The position numbers and the translations under genes were made by a program. 64,000 nucleotides of DNA, taken from positions 3,224,001-3,288,000 of the forward strand of contig NZ_CP151635.1 of assembly GCF_038397735.1 (NCBI RefSeq), in the 5' to 3' direction. The DNA comes from Microbacterium sp. LWH13-1.2 (lineage in GTDB: Bacteria; Actinomycetota; Actinomycetes; Actinomycetales; Microbacteriaceae). Below the pieces are notes generated by a model that searched no databases, was not told the DNA's origin, and saw only the letters and a list, made by a program, of their open reading frames with translations. Positions 40,949-49,680 of the stretch are shown here, in pieces (position 1 is the stretch's first letter; every line of letters starts with the position of its first letter).

Positions 40949-42006
40949 GCGATCCTCACTCTCGGGTCGAGGACGCCGTAGAGCAGATCGACGACGAAGT
41001 TGATGAGGAGGTAGATGAATCCGACGACGAGACCCACGCCCATGATGCCGGGGAGGTCGAGGTTCGCCGCCGAGTTGTAGGCATAGGTGCCCAGGCCCGG
41101 CCACGCGAACACCGACTCGACGAGCACGGTGCCGGACAGCAGGGATCCGAAGGCGACGCCGACGACGGTGAGGATCGGCAGGGATGCTCCGCGGAGCACG
41201 TAATCGAGGATCACGCGCATCGCCGGGAGGCCCTTCGCCCTGGCAGCGCGCACGTAGTCGCTGCCCAGCACCTCGAGCACCGAGGTGCGGATGAAGCGGG
41301 TGAGCAGACCGATCGTCACGAGAGACAGCACCATCACCGGTAGGGCCAGGTGCGCGAGGGCATCGGCGAACCCGACGCCGTCTCCGTTGAGCAGGTAGTC
41401 GACCGTGTAGAGCCCGGTGATGCGGGGCGGTGGGGTGATCGACGGCGAGATGCGACCGGAGCCGGGGGCGATCCGCAGCTCGAGGAAGAACACGTAGAAG
41501 CTGACGAGTGCGAGCCAGAACGTCGGCACGCTCAGGCCGATCAGCGTCACGATGCGGATCACTTGATCCGTGACGAGTCCACGCCGATAGGCCGCGAGCG
41601 TCCCGAGCACGACGCTCACCGCGAGGCTGAGGATGATGGCGCCGATCGCGATCTCGATCGTCGCCGGCACTGCGGTGGCGAGGTCGCTGGTGACCGGTCG
41701 CCCGGTCACCAGCGACGTGCCGAGGTCTCCGCGCAGCAGGTTGCCCATGTAGATGAAGTACTGCACGAAGAGAGGCTGGTCGAGGCCCTGCGCCTTGATG
41801 AACGCCTCACGCGTCTCGGGGTTCTGCGATGCTCCCTCACCCAGTGCCGCCGACACGGGGTCGCCGGGCACGAGGTTCGTCAGCGCGAACGTCACGATCG
41901 TGACGCCCACGAGAAGGAGCAGCGAAGTGCCGATCCGGCGCAGCAGGTATCCGACGAGCGGCGACCTGCGACGCTGTGCTTGCCGTCGCACGGCCACCGT
42001 CGTCAT
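40945..42006 (-). CDS. Peptide ABC transporter permease (DppB type)
   Basis: A 353-aa permease: YLLRRIGTSLLLLVGVTIVT, LVPGDPVSAALG, VYLL-type helices, the EAA loop (YVRAARAKGLPAMRVILDYV) and VFAWPGLGTYAYNSA. It follows the binding-protein gene by 13 bp. Confidence 0.94.
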   Translation of the reverse strand: MTTVAVRRQAQRRRSPLVGYLLRRIGTSLLLLVGVTIVTFALTNLVPGDPVSAALGEGASQNPETREAFIKAQGLDQPLFVQYFIYMGNLLRGDLGTSLVTGRPVTSDLATAVPATIEIAIGAIILSLAVSVVLGTLAAYRRGLVTDQVIRIVTLIGLSVPTFWLALVSFYVFFLELRIAPGSGRISPSITPPPRITGLYTVDYLLNGDGVGFADALAHLALPVMVLSLVTIGLLTRFIRTSVLEVLGSDYVRAARAKGLPAMRVILDYVLRGASLPILTVVGVAFGSLLSGTVLVESVFAWPGLGTYAYNSAANLDLPGIMGVGLVVGFIYLLINFVVDLLYGVLDPRVRIA

Positions 42007-42019
42007 GAGTCAGCCCCGA

Positions 42020-43606
42020 TCAGCCGGCAGGCGTGATCTCGGCGATGTCCATCTCCCACACCGAGTTGTACACGGCGCCGGTGACGGCGTCAGCCGTGGC
42101 GATGTTGCGGCCGGGGACGATCAGCGGCACGAAGGGGCCCTCGGCCTGCATCGCCTCGGCGAACGAGGTGAAGGCCTCGCTGCGCTGGGCCTCGTCGGTC
42201 GCGGCGGCAGCACCGGCTGCGATGCCTGCGATCTCGGGGTTCGCCTCAGCGGCCCAGCCTGCGCGCAGACCGACCTTCAGGCCGGGAGCGAACGGCAGGA
42301 AGTTCGCCGAGTCGGCGTAGTCCGGGCCCCAGAACCACAGGCCGAAGCCCTCGGTGCCGTTGACGTATGCGTCGAGCTCGGTGGCGAACGGCGCCGGTGC
42401 GAGGTCGACCGTGATGCCGGCATCCTCGAGCTGAGCCTGGATGCGCTCGGCGAGCGGGGTGAACTCCACACCGCCGACCGGGTAGTCGTTCGGGAACTGC
42501 AGCTTCAGGGTCTGACCCGTGTAGCCGGCCTCGGCCAGGGCTGCCTTCGACTTCTCGAGGTCCTGCTCCACACCGCTGTCGAGGGCTCCCTCGAATCCGG
42601 GCGGGATGACTCCAGTGGCCTGCACGGCGCCGGCACCGGCCAGCTCGAGCAGTGCGTCGTAGTCGAGCGCGTAGCGGATCGCCTCGGCGATCTTGACGTT
42701 CGCGAGGTCACCCGCGACGGCCTCCGACTGGTTGAGCAGCAGGAAGATGGTCTGACCGGACGGCACGGACTCGACGTTCAGCCCGTCGCCGAGGCCCGAG
42801 ACCTGGTCGCCGTTGAGGTCCATCGCGACCATCGAGTCGCCGCCCTTGAGGTTCGCGAGCTGGGTTGCGCTCTCCGAGACGTTGCGCACGACGACGCGGC
42901 CGTATGCCGCCTCTTCGTCGCCGTTGTACTCGTCGCTCTTGGTCAGCACGACCTGCGACGAGAGGTCGAGGGTGTCGAGCACGAACGGGCCGGAGCCGGC
43001 GGAGGTGCCGTCGAGGAACTCCTGTGCGCTGTCGGAGCCGTCGGTCGCGCCGCCGTTCTCGATCACGACATCGGAGTTGACGATGCCGAGAGCCGGGTTC
43101 GCGAGGATCGCGGGCAGCTGCAGCAGCGGCGTCTCGGAGGTGATCGAGATCGTCTTCTCGTCGACCTCGGTGATGGTCAGGCCGCCCAGAAGGAAGTTCG
43201 GCTTGGCGTCTTCCATGCCCTGGATGCGCTGCAGGGTGAAGACGACGTCCTTGGCCTCGATCGGCGAGCCGTCGGAGAAGACGCGGTCACCCTCGAGCGT
43301 GAAGGTGAACTCGGTCGCCTCGTCGTTCTGCTCCCACGACGCGAGACCGGGCACCGGCGTCGAGACGTCGGAGCCCTCGAAGTCGACGAGCGTCTCGTAG
43401 AGCGCCTTCGCGATCATGTTGCCGGTCGGGTCGTAGGTGTGACCCGGGTCAGCGGTCTCGATCGAGAACGCGGTGTCGATGACCAGCGAGTCGGAACCGG
43501 AGGATTCTCCCCCGTTGTTCGCCGAGTTGCCACCGGAGCAACCTGCGAGAGCGAAGAGCGCGACGGCTCCGATCGCGATGACGGACGTGCTGCGACGTGA
43601 CGACAT
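42020..43606 (-). CDS. Peptide ABC transporter substrate-binding lipoprotein (DppA type)
   Basis: A 528-aa SBP_bac_5 protein. Lipobox FALAGC, a Ser/Gly/Asn linker, then the two-domain fold with ALYETLVDFEG, FTFTLEGDRVFSDGSPIEAK and DVVFTLQRI. ATG 43606 has GGAGG at 5 nt. First gene of the five-gene operon and divergent from an Lrp/AsnC regulator, its probable controller. Ligand probably di- or oligopeptides, or a related compound. Confidence 0.94.
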   Translation of the reverse strand: MSSRRSTSVIAIGAVALFALAGCSGGNSANNGGESSGSDSLVIDTAFSIETADPGHTYDPTGNMIAKALYETLVDFEGSDVSTPVPGLASWEQNDEATEFTFTLEGDRVFSDGSPIEAKDVVFTLQRIQGMEDAKPNFLLGGLTITEVDEKTISITSETPLLQLPAILANPALGIVNSDVVIENGGATDGSDSAQEFLDGTSAGSGPFVLDTLDLSSQVVLTKSDEYNGDEEAAYGRVVVRNVSESATQLANLKGGDSMVAMDLNGDQVSGLGDGLNVESVPSGQTIFLLLNQSEAVAGDLANVKIAEAIRYALDYDALLELAGAGAVQATGVIPPGFEGALDSGVEQDLEKSKAALAEAGYTGQTLKLQFPNDYPVGGVEFTPLAERIQAQLEDAGITVDLAPAPFATELDAYVNGTEGFGLWFWGPDYADSANFLPFAPGLKVGLRAGWAAEANPEIAGIAAGAAAATDEAQRSEAFTSFAEAMQAEGPFVPLIVPGRNIATADAVTGAVYNSVWEMDIAEITPAG

Positions 43607-43692
43607 ATGGGCCTCCAGGGGCGAGGAGTTTCATCGGGTTCGGTCGACGCCGGGTGGACGACCGGTGATCAGATTCGCATTGTATGGGACTA

Positions 43693-43769
43693 TGTGTCCA
43701 GCAAGAATGCAGACGTCATCACAGTCTGTCCAAGACCCCGCGCATGAGGAGCATTGTGTCCACCAAGAG
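43693..43769. promoter_or_regulatory. Repeated TGTCCA motifs between dpp-type operon and Lrp gene
   Basis: TGTGTCCAGCAAGAA (43693-43707) and TGTGTCCACCAAGAG (43755-43769) differ at two positions and are 62 bp apart; a shorter relative (CTGTCCAAGA) lies between, near 43727. Regularly repeated motifs suit a multimeric Lrp-type regulator. The last copy overlaps the start of the regulator gene. Confidence 0.4.
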
Positions 43770-44343
43770 CGACGAAGCCGTGAAGCAATCTGGACGAAGT
43801 GCCGCCCCACTGGACGACATCGGATACAGAATCCTCGAGACGCTGCGCGATAACGGTCGGATCTCGATCGCCGCGCTGGCCGAAACCGTGGGGATCTCCC
43901 GAGCGAACGCATACACGCGAGTCGAGACGCTCATGCAGGACGGCGTCATCACCGGGTTCAGCGCCCGGGTCGATCAGTCCAAGGCGGGGCTGTCGATCGG
44001 TGCGCTCGTCTTCGTGACCGTGCATCCGCAGGCCTGGGCATCGTTCCGCGAGAGCGTGCTCGAGATGCCTGACGTCGAGTGGTGCGCCATCACCACGGGC
44101 GAGCACGACGCCATGCTGCTCATCCGCGCCGTCGACGTGAGCGGCGTGCACGAGTTCACGACCGGCGTCGTCGCGCAGCTGCCCGAGGTGCGCACCGTCG
44201 TCAGCGTGGTCGTGCTCGACGAGGTGATCCGCCGGTCGTTCCTGCTGCCGAGCGACCTGCCGGAGCGCGACCTGGCGACACCGCTGGGTATGACCAGGTG
44301 GACGCCGGCGACGCCGGGTCGAGACATGCTCCCGCCGCGCTGA
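43756..44343 (+). CDS. Lrp/AsnC-family transcriptional regulator
   Basis: A 195-aa regulator: N-terminal helix-turn-helix (LDDIGYRILETLRDNGRISI, then ETVGISRANAYTRVETLM) and a C-terminal ligand domain (VFVTVHPQAWASFRE, CAITTGEHDAMLLIRA). GTG 43756 is chosen since GAGGAG lies 4 nt upstream; ATG 43744 and ATG 43684 are weaker alternatives. Divergent from the peptide-transporter operon, it is the likely regulator of nutrient-linked peptide uptake. Confidence 0.9.
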   Translation: MSTKSDEAVKQSGRSAAPLDDIGYRILETLRDNGRISIAALAETVGISRANAYTRVETLMQDGVITGFSARVDQSKAGLSIGALVFVTVHPQAWASFRESVLEMPDVEWCAITTGEHDAMLLIRAVDVSGVHEFTTGVVAQLPEVRTVVSVVVLDEVIRRSFLLPSDLPERDLATPLGMTRWTPATPGRDMLPPR

Positions 44344-44364
44344 CGGGCGAGCTCGAATCCGAGG

Positions 44365-44724
44365 TCAGGCTGCCGCGGCCTCTTCGCAGACGCTCAGCTG
44401 CGGCAGTCCGTGCATCTCGTAGTGCTCGACGAGTCGGATGCGACCGTCTTCGGTGAGTTCGAGCTGACTCTCGCCGTCTCCGGTCACGACGGCCCCGTCT
44501 GAGACGAGGACATGCACGAAGGAGACCCAGATGGTGTCGCCGGTGCGCGTGCCCACGAAGCGGCCGAAGGTCACGGTGTCACCCGAGTAGTCGCCCCAGA
44601 TCGCGCCGTCCTTCTCCTGGTACACGAACTCGCTGGGCGATTCGGGGTCGACCGCCGAGGTGGTGGAGGAGACCATCCGGAACCGGCGGCCGTCGAGCGA
44701 GGGGATGGTTGCAATCGAGCTCAC
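44365..44724 (-). CDS. Hypothetical protein of the DGRRFR family (often mislabelled N-acetylglutamate synthase)
   Basis: A 119-aa predicted beta-barrel protein. The start SLDGRRFRMVSST, the middle FVYQEKDGAIWGDYSGDTVT with FGRFVGTRTGDTIWVSFVHV, and the ending DGRIRLVEHYEM match a small conserved bacterial family, named from memory and not confirmed. GTG 44724 lies 6 nt after CATAAT, a leaderless layout. Function unknown. Confidence 0.7.
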   Translation of the reverse strand: MSSIATIPSLDGRRFRMVSSTTSAVDPESPSEFVYQEKDGAIWGDYSGDTVTFGRFVGTRTGDTIWVSFVHVLVSDGAVVTGDGESQLELTEDGRIRLVEHYEMHGLPQLSVCEEAAAA

Positions 44725-44730
44725 CCTCCG

Positions 44731-44736
44731 ATTATG
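44731..44736 (-). promoter_or_regulatory. -10 box of a leaderless promoter
   Basis: CATAAT on the minus strand ends 6 nt before GTG 44724. Confidence 0.5.
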
Positions 44737-44920
44737 GAGGGCACTCGAAGGTGCGCTGAAGCCGCTTCGGCACACGTCTTCCCGGCCCGCTCGTCGGGCA
44801 GGCGAGGTGAGACGAAACGGGCGCGGGCCACGATGACCGCGGCGTTTCGTCTGACCGCTCGTTCGCGGCCGAGGTGTGCGCCCTTCCGCCGCGCGAGCGG
44901 GTGAGCCGATATCTCGCAGG

Positions 44921-44926
44921 TACCGT
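44921..44926 (+). promoter_or_regulatory. -10 box of a leaderless promoter
   Basis: TACCGT ends 7 nt before ATG 44934. Confidence 0.5.
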
Positions 44927-44933
44927 GGGACGC

Positions 44934-45905
44934 ATGCATTGGATGTCTGACACCTCGGCCGGCGACTGGCTGCGCGAGCGCCTCGACGACCCCTGGAACG
45001 CGACGATGCACGCCGTGGTGCCGCACGGCTTCCCGGCCTATGCCCGCATCCTGCACCCCGGCATCGTGCGCTCTCTGCCCAACCGGCCGGTGCCGACCTA
45101 CGACGAGTACGACGCCATGCCGGAGGCCGAGCGACTGGCGCTCGTCGATCAGTTCATCGACGAGTCCGTGACCTGGGCCGAGACGGCATCCGCCTTCGGC
45201 ACCACGCTGCATCCGCTGGCGCAGTGGCAGCGGATCGTCCGCACCCCACCCGACGCCGACTGGAACCTGCGGCTGTCACCCGACGGCCGAGAGTTCACGG
45301 GGCCGATGGAGGGCGAAGTCTCTCCGGCGATGCTCTCCGTGATCGCCGGGCACCTCACCACCCACACGACGACTCCGGATGCCGGCTTCGCGGCGCTCTG
45401 GGAGGGCCGCGGCGGTCTGGTGGGCCATATGGGTCACAGCCCCACTCGCCTCTTCATCCCGTTCAGCGACGACCCGAATCACCAGGCGATGCTCGACCGA
45501 AGCATCCGCGACCCTCTGAACAACGCCTTCCGCACGCAGACCTGGCAGGAGGGCATCCTGTCGCGCGAGATCTCGGATGGCCCGCGCTTCCGTCTTCCCG
45601 ACCGGGATCACGTGCTCTTCCGGGGAGCCATCACCGACTTCGCGCGTCCTGACTGGGTGCTGGACGTCCCTTGGCGCGACCGCCCGGGCGAGGAGCACGG
45701 CTTCCCGCCGTCGGCGCAGAGCCCGACGATCCTGTGGCCGGACGACCACGCGTGGACCCTCGTGAGCGAGATCGACTACGACTCGACCATCGTCGCGGGG
45801 TCCGCCGAACTCGTCGCCGCGATCTGCGCCGACGAGCGTCTCGAGGCATTCCCGATCCCCGAGAACGCCGACCTCACCTGGGATGCCGACGAGGTGAACC
45901 GATGA
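44934..45905 (+). CDS. Hypothetical cytoplasmic protein (323 aa)
   Basis: A 323-aa soluble protein rich in Trp, Pro and Asp (GDWLRERLDDPWNATMHAVV, then ILWPDDHAWTLVSEIDYDST). It has no signal peptide or membrane segment. Conserved-looking blocks such as PTRLFIPFSDDPNH and the C-terminal DYDSTIVAG suggest a real enzyme-like or binding domain, but I recognise no family. ATG 44934 appears leaderless; the longer frame from 44874 is unlikely. The stop overlaps the next gene's ATG (ATGA), so they form a coupled pair. Confidence 0.7.
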   Translation: MHWMSDTSAGDWLRERLDDPWNATMHAVVPHGFPAYARILHPGIVRSLPNRPVPTYDEYDAMPEAERLALVDQFIDESVTWAETASAFGTTLHPLAQWQRIVRTPPDADWNLRLSPDGREFTGPMEGEVSPAMLSVIAGHLTTHTTTPDAGFAALWEGRGGLVGHMGHSPTRLFIPFSDDPNHQAMLDRSIRDPLNNAFRTQTWQEGILSREISDGPRFRLPDRDHVLFRGAITDFARPDWVLDVPWRDRPGEEHGFPPSAQSPTILWPDDHAWTLVSEIDYDSTIVAGSAELVAAICADERLEAFPIPENADLTWDADEVNR

Positions 45906-47035
45906 CGACTCCGCAGCCTGCTTCCTCGGCGTCCTTCGACGCCGCGCCTCTGACCGACCCCGTAGACCCGAAGGCCGTCACCGCGTTCGCCGCGGAGCTG
46001 CGCGCCCGAGGATCCAGCGGCACGAACGCCTCGAGCATCATCGCGATCGTCGTCGTCGCGCTCATGGCCCTCATCGTCGTCCCGGTGATCTTCACCACCA
46101 TCGTCAGCATGGTCTCCACGCCAGGCGGGTCAGGGTTCGCCACCGTTCCATTGGTGATCTTCGGCGTCCTCGCTGTCGTGATCGCCATCGGATCGTTCGT
46201 CGGATGGCGGCGCGCCCGCGTCACGCGCTACCGCCTGCACCGGTTCGCTCAGGCGAACGGCATGTCGTACGAGGGACGAGTGACTGCCCCCACGCTGCCG
46301 GGGATGATCTTCAGCCTCGGCGGCTCGCGCATGTCGACCGATCTCGTGCGCGGCACGACGCCGCGGTTCGTCGAGTTCGGCAACTACCAGTACACGGTCA
46401 AGCGGGGCAAGAGCTCGACCACCTACCGCTGGGGCTATGTCGCGATGAAGCTCGACGTGCCTCTGCCCAACATCGTTCTCGATGCCAAGGGCAACAACGG
46501 ATTCGGGTCGAACCTGCCGGCGTCCTTCCAGAAGGAGCAGCGACTGTCGCTCGAGGGCGACTTCGACGAGTACTTCACGCTCTACTGCCCCGAGGGATAC
46601 GAGCGTGACGCACTGTATCTGTTCACGCCCGACATCATGGCCCGGTTCATCGACAACGCCGCCGAGCTCGACGTCGAGATCGTCGATGACTGGATGTTCC
46701 TCTACACGCAGCGCAGGGTGTCGACGCTCGACCCTGCGACTTGGGCCTGGCTGTTCGGCGCCGTCGGTGCGTTGATCACGAAGCTCGATCAGTGGGAGCG
46801 GTGGAGAGACGAGCGGCTGCTCGTCGAGAATCCGACGGCTGCGGCATCCGCTTCCCCGGCCATCGCGCCGCGGGCGACGGGCGAGCGGCTTCCGTTCGCG
46901 CCACCGGCCGGCCTGCTATCGCCGCCGCCGGGTGTCGCCCCCGAAGGACGCAGACTGAAGCGCAGCTTCCCGTGGGTGCCGGTCGTGTTCTTGATCGGCT
47001 TCGCGGTCTTCTGGTTCTGGTCCAGATCGTTCTGA
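45902..47035 (+). CDS. Membrane protein with large cytoplasmic domain (DUF3137-like)
   Basis: A 377-aa protein with two helices at about 43-70 and 78-100, a cytoplasmic domain of about 210 residues (FGNYQYTVKRGKSSTTYRWG, LYCPEGYERDALYLFTPDIM, ELDVEIVDDWMFLY), a Pro/Ala-rich linker and a final C-terminal helix (VPVVFLIGFAVFWFWSRSF). The layout and the GNYQY...W.YV pattern recall DUF3137-type proteins, unconfirmed. It is translationally coupled to the preceding gene. Confidence 0.72.
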   Translation: MTTPQPASSASFDAAPLTDPVDPKAVTAFAAELRARGSSGTNASSIIAIVVVALMALIVVPVIFTTIVSMVSTPGGSGFATVPLVIFGVLAVVIAIGSFVGWRRARVTRYRLHRFAQANGMSYEGRVTAPTLPGMIFSLGGSRMSTDLVRGTTPRFVEFGNYQYTVKRGKSSTTYRWGYVAMKLDVPLPNIVLDAKGNNGFGSNLPASFQKEQRLSLEGDFDEYFTLYCPEGYERDALYLFTPDIMARFIDNAAELDVEIVDDWMFLYTQRRVSTLDPATWAWLFGAVGALITKLDQWERWRDERLLVENPTAAASASPAIAPRATGERLPFAPPAGLLSPPPGVAPEGRRLKRSFPWVPVVFLIGFAVFWFWSRSF

Positions 47036-47060
47036 ACGGAACCCCCGAGGGTGGGTTGTG

Positions 47061-47097
47061 GGGGTGGGTGCTGACTGGGGATCAGCGCTCCCACCCC
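47061..47097 (+). terminator. Terminator after the DUF3137-like gene
   Basis: GGGGTGGG (47061-47068) pairs with CCCACCCC (47090-47097), with a further inner CTGA/TCAG helix, giving a long interrupted stem. Confidence 0.6.
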
Positions 47098-47206
47098 ATC
47101 CCCCCTCGGGATCAGAAGAAGATCTGACTCTCCCTCCGCAGGACGGTCGAACCGTCCACGCGCGGGTCAGCTGGGGACTGACAGCTCTGCGCGTATATGA
47201 GTAATG

Positions 47207-47220
47207 GTATACCGGTATAC
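47207..47220. promoter_or_regulatory. Perfect 14-bp palindrome GTATACCGGTATAC (candidate operator)
   Basis: GTATAC-CG-GTATAC is a perfect dyad set in AT-rich sequence about 187 bp before the DUF1684 gene. GTATAC-type half-sites are typical of GntR-family operators. No GntR gene occurs in the window, so the regulator would act in trans. Confidence 0.5.
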
Positions 47221-47406
47221 GTTGCATTTCGTTGCGCGGAAGAGCGTCCACCGAACCAGTCGAATCCCGCGAAACGATGCACGAAATGCGGGTCGAAAGG
47301 CTGTCGGGAAGGCCGCATTCGTGCATCTTCACGAACGTCGATTTTCGGGCATTACCCCGAGTGACGACCACGGCCCCTCTCCGTTCTGCATGCAAGAGAA
47401 TGGAAG

Positions 47407-48105
47407 ATGATGTCTGAACGCGAAGATCACACCCACTGGCAGGCCGAGCGCCGTGCCTCCGTCACGTCTGCGACGGGCAACCTCGCACTGATCGAGACCC
47501 GCTGGACGGGTGACCTCCCCGATCTGGATGCCGAGCAGCAGGCGGCATCCGAGACGGTCACCGTGACGCCGATCCAGCGCACGAACATCGAGACCGGCGC
47601 GGCCGAGCACGGGCTGCGGGTGTGGGATGCCGAGTCCCCCGCCATCCGCGCCTTCGACCGCATCGACACGTACGAGTACGACCCCGCGTGGGTTCTCGAG
47701 GGTCACTTCACCCCGGTGTCCGGCGATCGCCGGGTGTCCTTCGAGCACATCCGCGACAACGGGGGGACGCGCGATCTCGTCGTCCCCGGCGACATCCGGC
47801 TCACCCTCGACGGCCGCGAGTACGACCTCGCCGCCTTCGACGACGGCGGCACGCTGCTGCTCGTGTTCGGCGACGAGACGAACGGCTCCGAAACATACGG
47901 CTCCGGACGCTTCCTGTTCGTGCAGCTACGTGATGACGAGGGCACCGTCGTGCTCGACTTCAACCGGGCCTTCGTGCCGCCGTGCGGATTCAGCGCCCAG
48001 TACAACTGCCCGCTGCCTCCGGCATCCAACCGCTTCCCCCTGCCTATCCGAGCAGGCGAGAAGAACGTCGTCTTCCGCGACGGCTTCGACATCTACGCGG
48101 CGTGA
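47407..48105 (+). CDS. DUF1684 domain protein
   Basis: A 232-aa DUF1684 protein: opening HTHWQAERRASVTSATGNLAL, the central YEYDPAWVLEGHF, GDIRLTLDGREYDLAAFDD and the highly conserved FNRAFVPPCGFSAQYNCPLP with three acidic/aromatic segments. The family is common beside transporters and monooxygenases, but its function is unknown. ATG 47407 or 47410, with GGAAG immediately upstream. It leads the second peptide-transporter operon, 28 bp before the binding protein. Confidence 0.88.
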   Translation: MMSEREDHTHWQAERRASVTSATGNLALIETRWTGDLPDLDAEQQAASETVTVTPIQRTNIETGAAEHGLRVWDAESPAIRAFDRIDTYEYDPAWVLEGHFTPVSGDRRVSFEHIRDNGGTRDLVVPGDIRLTLDGREYDLAAFDDGGTLLLVFGDETNGSETYGSGRFLFVQLRDDEGTVVLDFNRAFVPPCGFSAQYNCPLPPASNRFPLPIRAGEKNVVFRDGFDIYAA

Positions 48106-48133
48106 CGCCGCACACTCTCACCCTGGAGTACTC

Positions 48134-49627
48134 ATGAGAAGAACCCGCATTCTCGGCGCGCTCGGCGCCGTCGCCACGCTCGCCCTCGTGGCCGGCTGCG
48201 CGTCGGGCGCCACCGACGACGCCGCGAGCGAAGACGCCACCATCTTCATCGGGTCGCTGTACGAGCCGACCAACCTGAGCAACACGCAGGGTGGCGGTCA
48301 GGGTGTGACCGAAGCGCTGACCGGCAACGTCTACGAGGGCCTCTATCGCCTGACGGACGACGGCGAGGTCGAGCCTCTTCTCGCTGAGGACGCCCAGGTC
48401 TCCGACGACGGACTCACCTACACGATCACGCTGCGCGACGATGTGACCTTCCACTCGGGTGACCCGCTGACCTCCGCCGACGTGAAGTCGAGCATCGAGG
48501 CCGTCACCGCGGAGGACTCGGTCTCCGCCCGGAAGTCGAGCTTCACGACCATCGCCGACATCGCGACGCCCGACGACCAGACCGTCGTCTTCACGCTGTC
48601 GCAGCGGTCGATCTCGTTCCTCTACAACCTCAGCTACGTCTGGATCGTCAACGACGAGGCCGGCGACATCACCGGCAAGGAAGACGGCACCGGCCCCTAC
48701 ACCCTCGACGAGTGGAAGAAGGGCTCGACCCTGACCCTCGAGCGCTGGGACGACTACTGGGGTGAGCCCGCCAAGAACGGCGAGGTCGTCTACACGTACT
48801 TCACCGACGCCACCGCCGAGAACAACGCTCTGCTGACCGGCGAGATCGACGTGATCACCAGCGTGCAGAGCCCCGACTCGCTCACGCAGTTCGACTCCGA
48901 CGACTACGTGATCAGCGAGGGGACATCGACCACGAAGGAGCTGCTCGCATTCAACGACCGCGTCGCCCCCTTCGACAACGCACTCGTGCGCAAGGCGATC
49001 TACTCGGCTATCGACACCCAGAAGCTCCTCGAGTCCATCTGGGGCGACTACGGCACGCTCATCGGCTCGATGGTGCCGCCGACCGACCCCTGGTACGAGG
49101 ACCTCACGAAGGTGAATCCGTACGACGTCGAGCTGTCGAAGGATCTGCTCGCCCAGGCCGGCTACGCCGACGGCTTCACGTTCACGCTCGACACACCGAG
49201 CTACGACCCGCACCCCGCGGTGGCGGAGTTCCTGCAGTCGCAGCTCGCCGAGGTCGGCATCACGGTAGAGATCAACACGATCAGCGCCGACGAGTGGTAC
49301 ACGAAGGTGTTCAAGGAGCAGGACTTCGAGGCCACGCTCCAGGAGCACGTGAACGACCGTGACGTCGTCTGGTACGGCAACCCCGACTTCTACTGGGGAT
49401 ACAACGACGCCCAGGTGCAGCAGTGGGTCGCCGAGGCCGAGCAGGCAGCCACGACCGACGAGCAGACCGCTCTGCTGAAGCAGGTCAACGAGAAGATCGC
49501 CGAAGATGCCGCGAGCGTATGGTTGTACCTCTACCCGCAGATCGTGGTCGCCTCGAGCGACCTCAGCGGATACCCGGTCAACGGCCTGAACTCCCAGTTC
49601 TTCGCCTACGACATCGTCAAGTCCTGA
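48134..49627 (+). CDS. Peptide-type ABC transporter substrate-binding lipoprotein
   Basis: A 497-aa SBP_bac_5 lipoprotein. Lipobox LVAGC, then VYEGLYRLTDDGEVEPLLAE, LTYTITLRDDVTFHSGDPLT and VEINTISADEWYTKVFKEQD. ATG 48134 has GGAG at 5 nt. It differs clearly from the binding protein at 42-43.6 kb, so the two systems probably take different ligands. A strong T-tailed terminator follows, separating it from the permeases. Confidence 0.93.
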   Translation: MRRTRILGALGAVATLALVAGCASGATDDAASEDATIFIGSLYEPTNLSNTQGGGQGVTEALTGNVYEGLYRLTDDGEVEPLLAEDAQVSDDGLTYTITLRDDVTFHSGDPLTSADVKSSIEAVTAEDSVSARKSSFTTIADIATPDDQTVVFTLSQRSISFLYNLSYVWIVNDEAGDITGKEDGTGPYTLDEWKKGSTLTLERWDDYWGEPAKNGEVVYTYFTDATAENNALLTGEIDVITSVQSPDSLTQFDSDDYVISEGTSTTKELLAFNDRVAPFDNALVRKAIYSAIDTQKLLESIWGDYGTLIGSMVPPTDPWYEDLTKVNPYDVELSKDLLAQAGYADGFTFTLDTPSYDPHPAVAEFLQSQLAEVGITVEINTISADEWYTKVFKEQDFEATLQEHVNDRDVVWYGNPDFYWGYNDAQVQQWVAEAEQAATTDEQTALLKQVNEKIAEDAASVWLYLYPQIVVASSDLSGYPVNGLNSQFFAYDIVKS

Positions 49628-49632
49628 CACGC

Positions 49633-49663
49633 GAGGGGGATGCCGCGCGTCGGCATCCCCCTC
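49633..49663 (+). terminator. T-tailed hairpin between binding protein and permeases
   Basis: GAGGGGGATGCCG (49633-49645) and CGGCATCCCCCTC (49651-49663) form a perfect 13-bp stem with a 5-nt loop, followed by TTTC. It probably makes binding protein in excess over permease. Confidence 0.8.
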
Positions 49664-49680
49664 TTTCATCCTGAGAAGCC

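Larger units (their letters stand above)
47036..47406. other. 371-bp regulatory region before the second peptide-transporter operon
   Basis: It contains the terminator at 47061-47097, an AT-richer stretch with the perfect palindrome at 47207-47220, and about 185 bp of leader including a small TTCGTG/CACGAA stem (47318-47335). No gene is supported. Confidence 0.6.
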
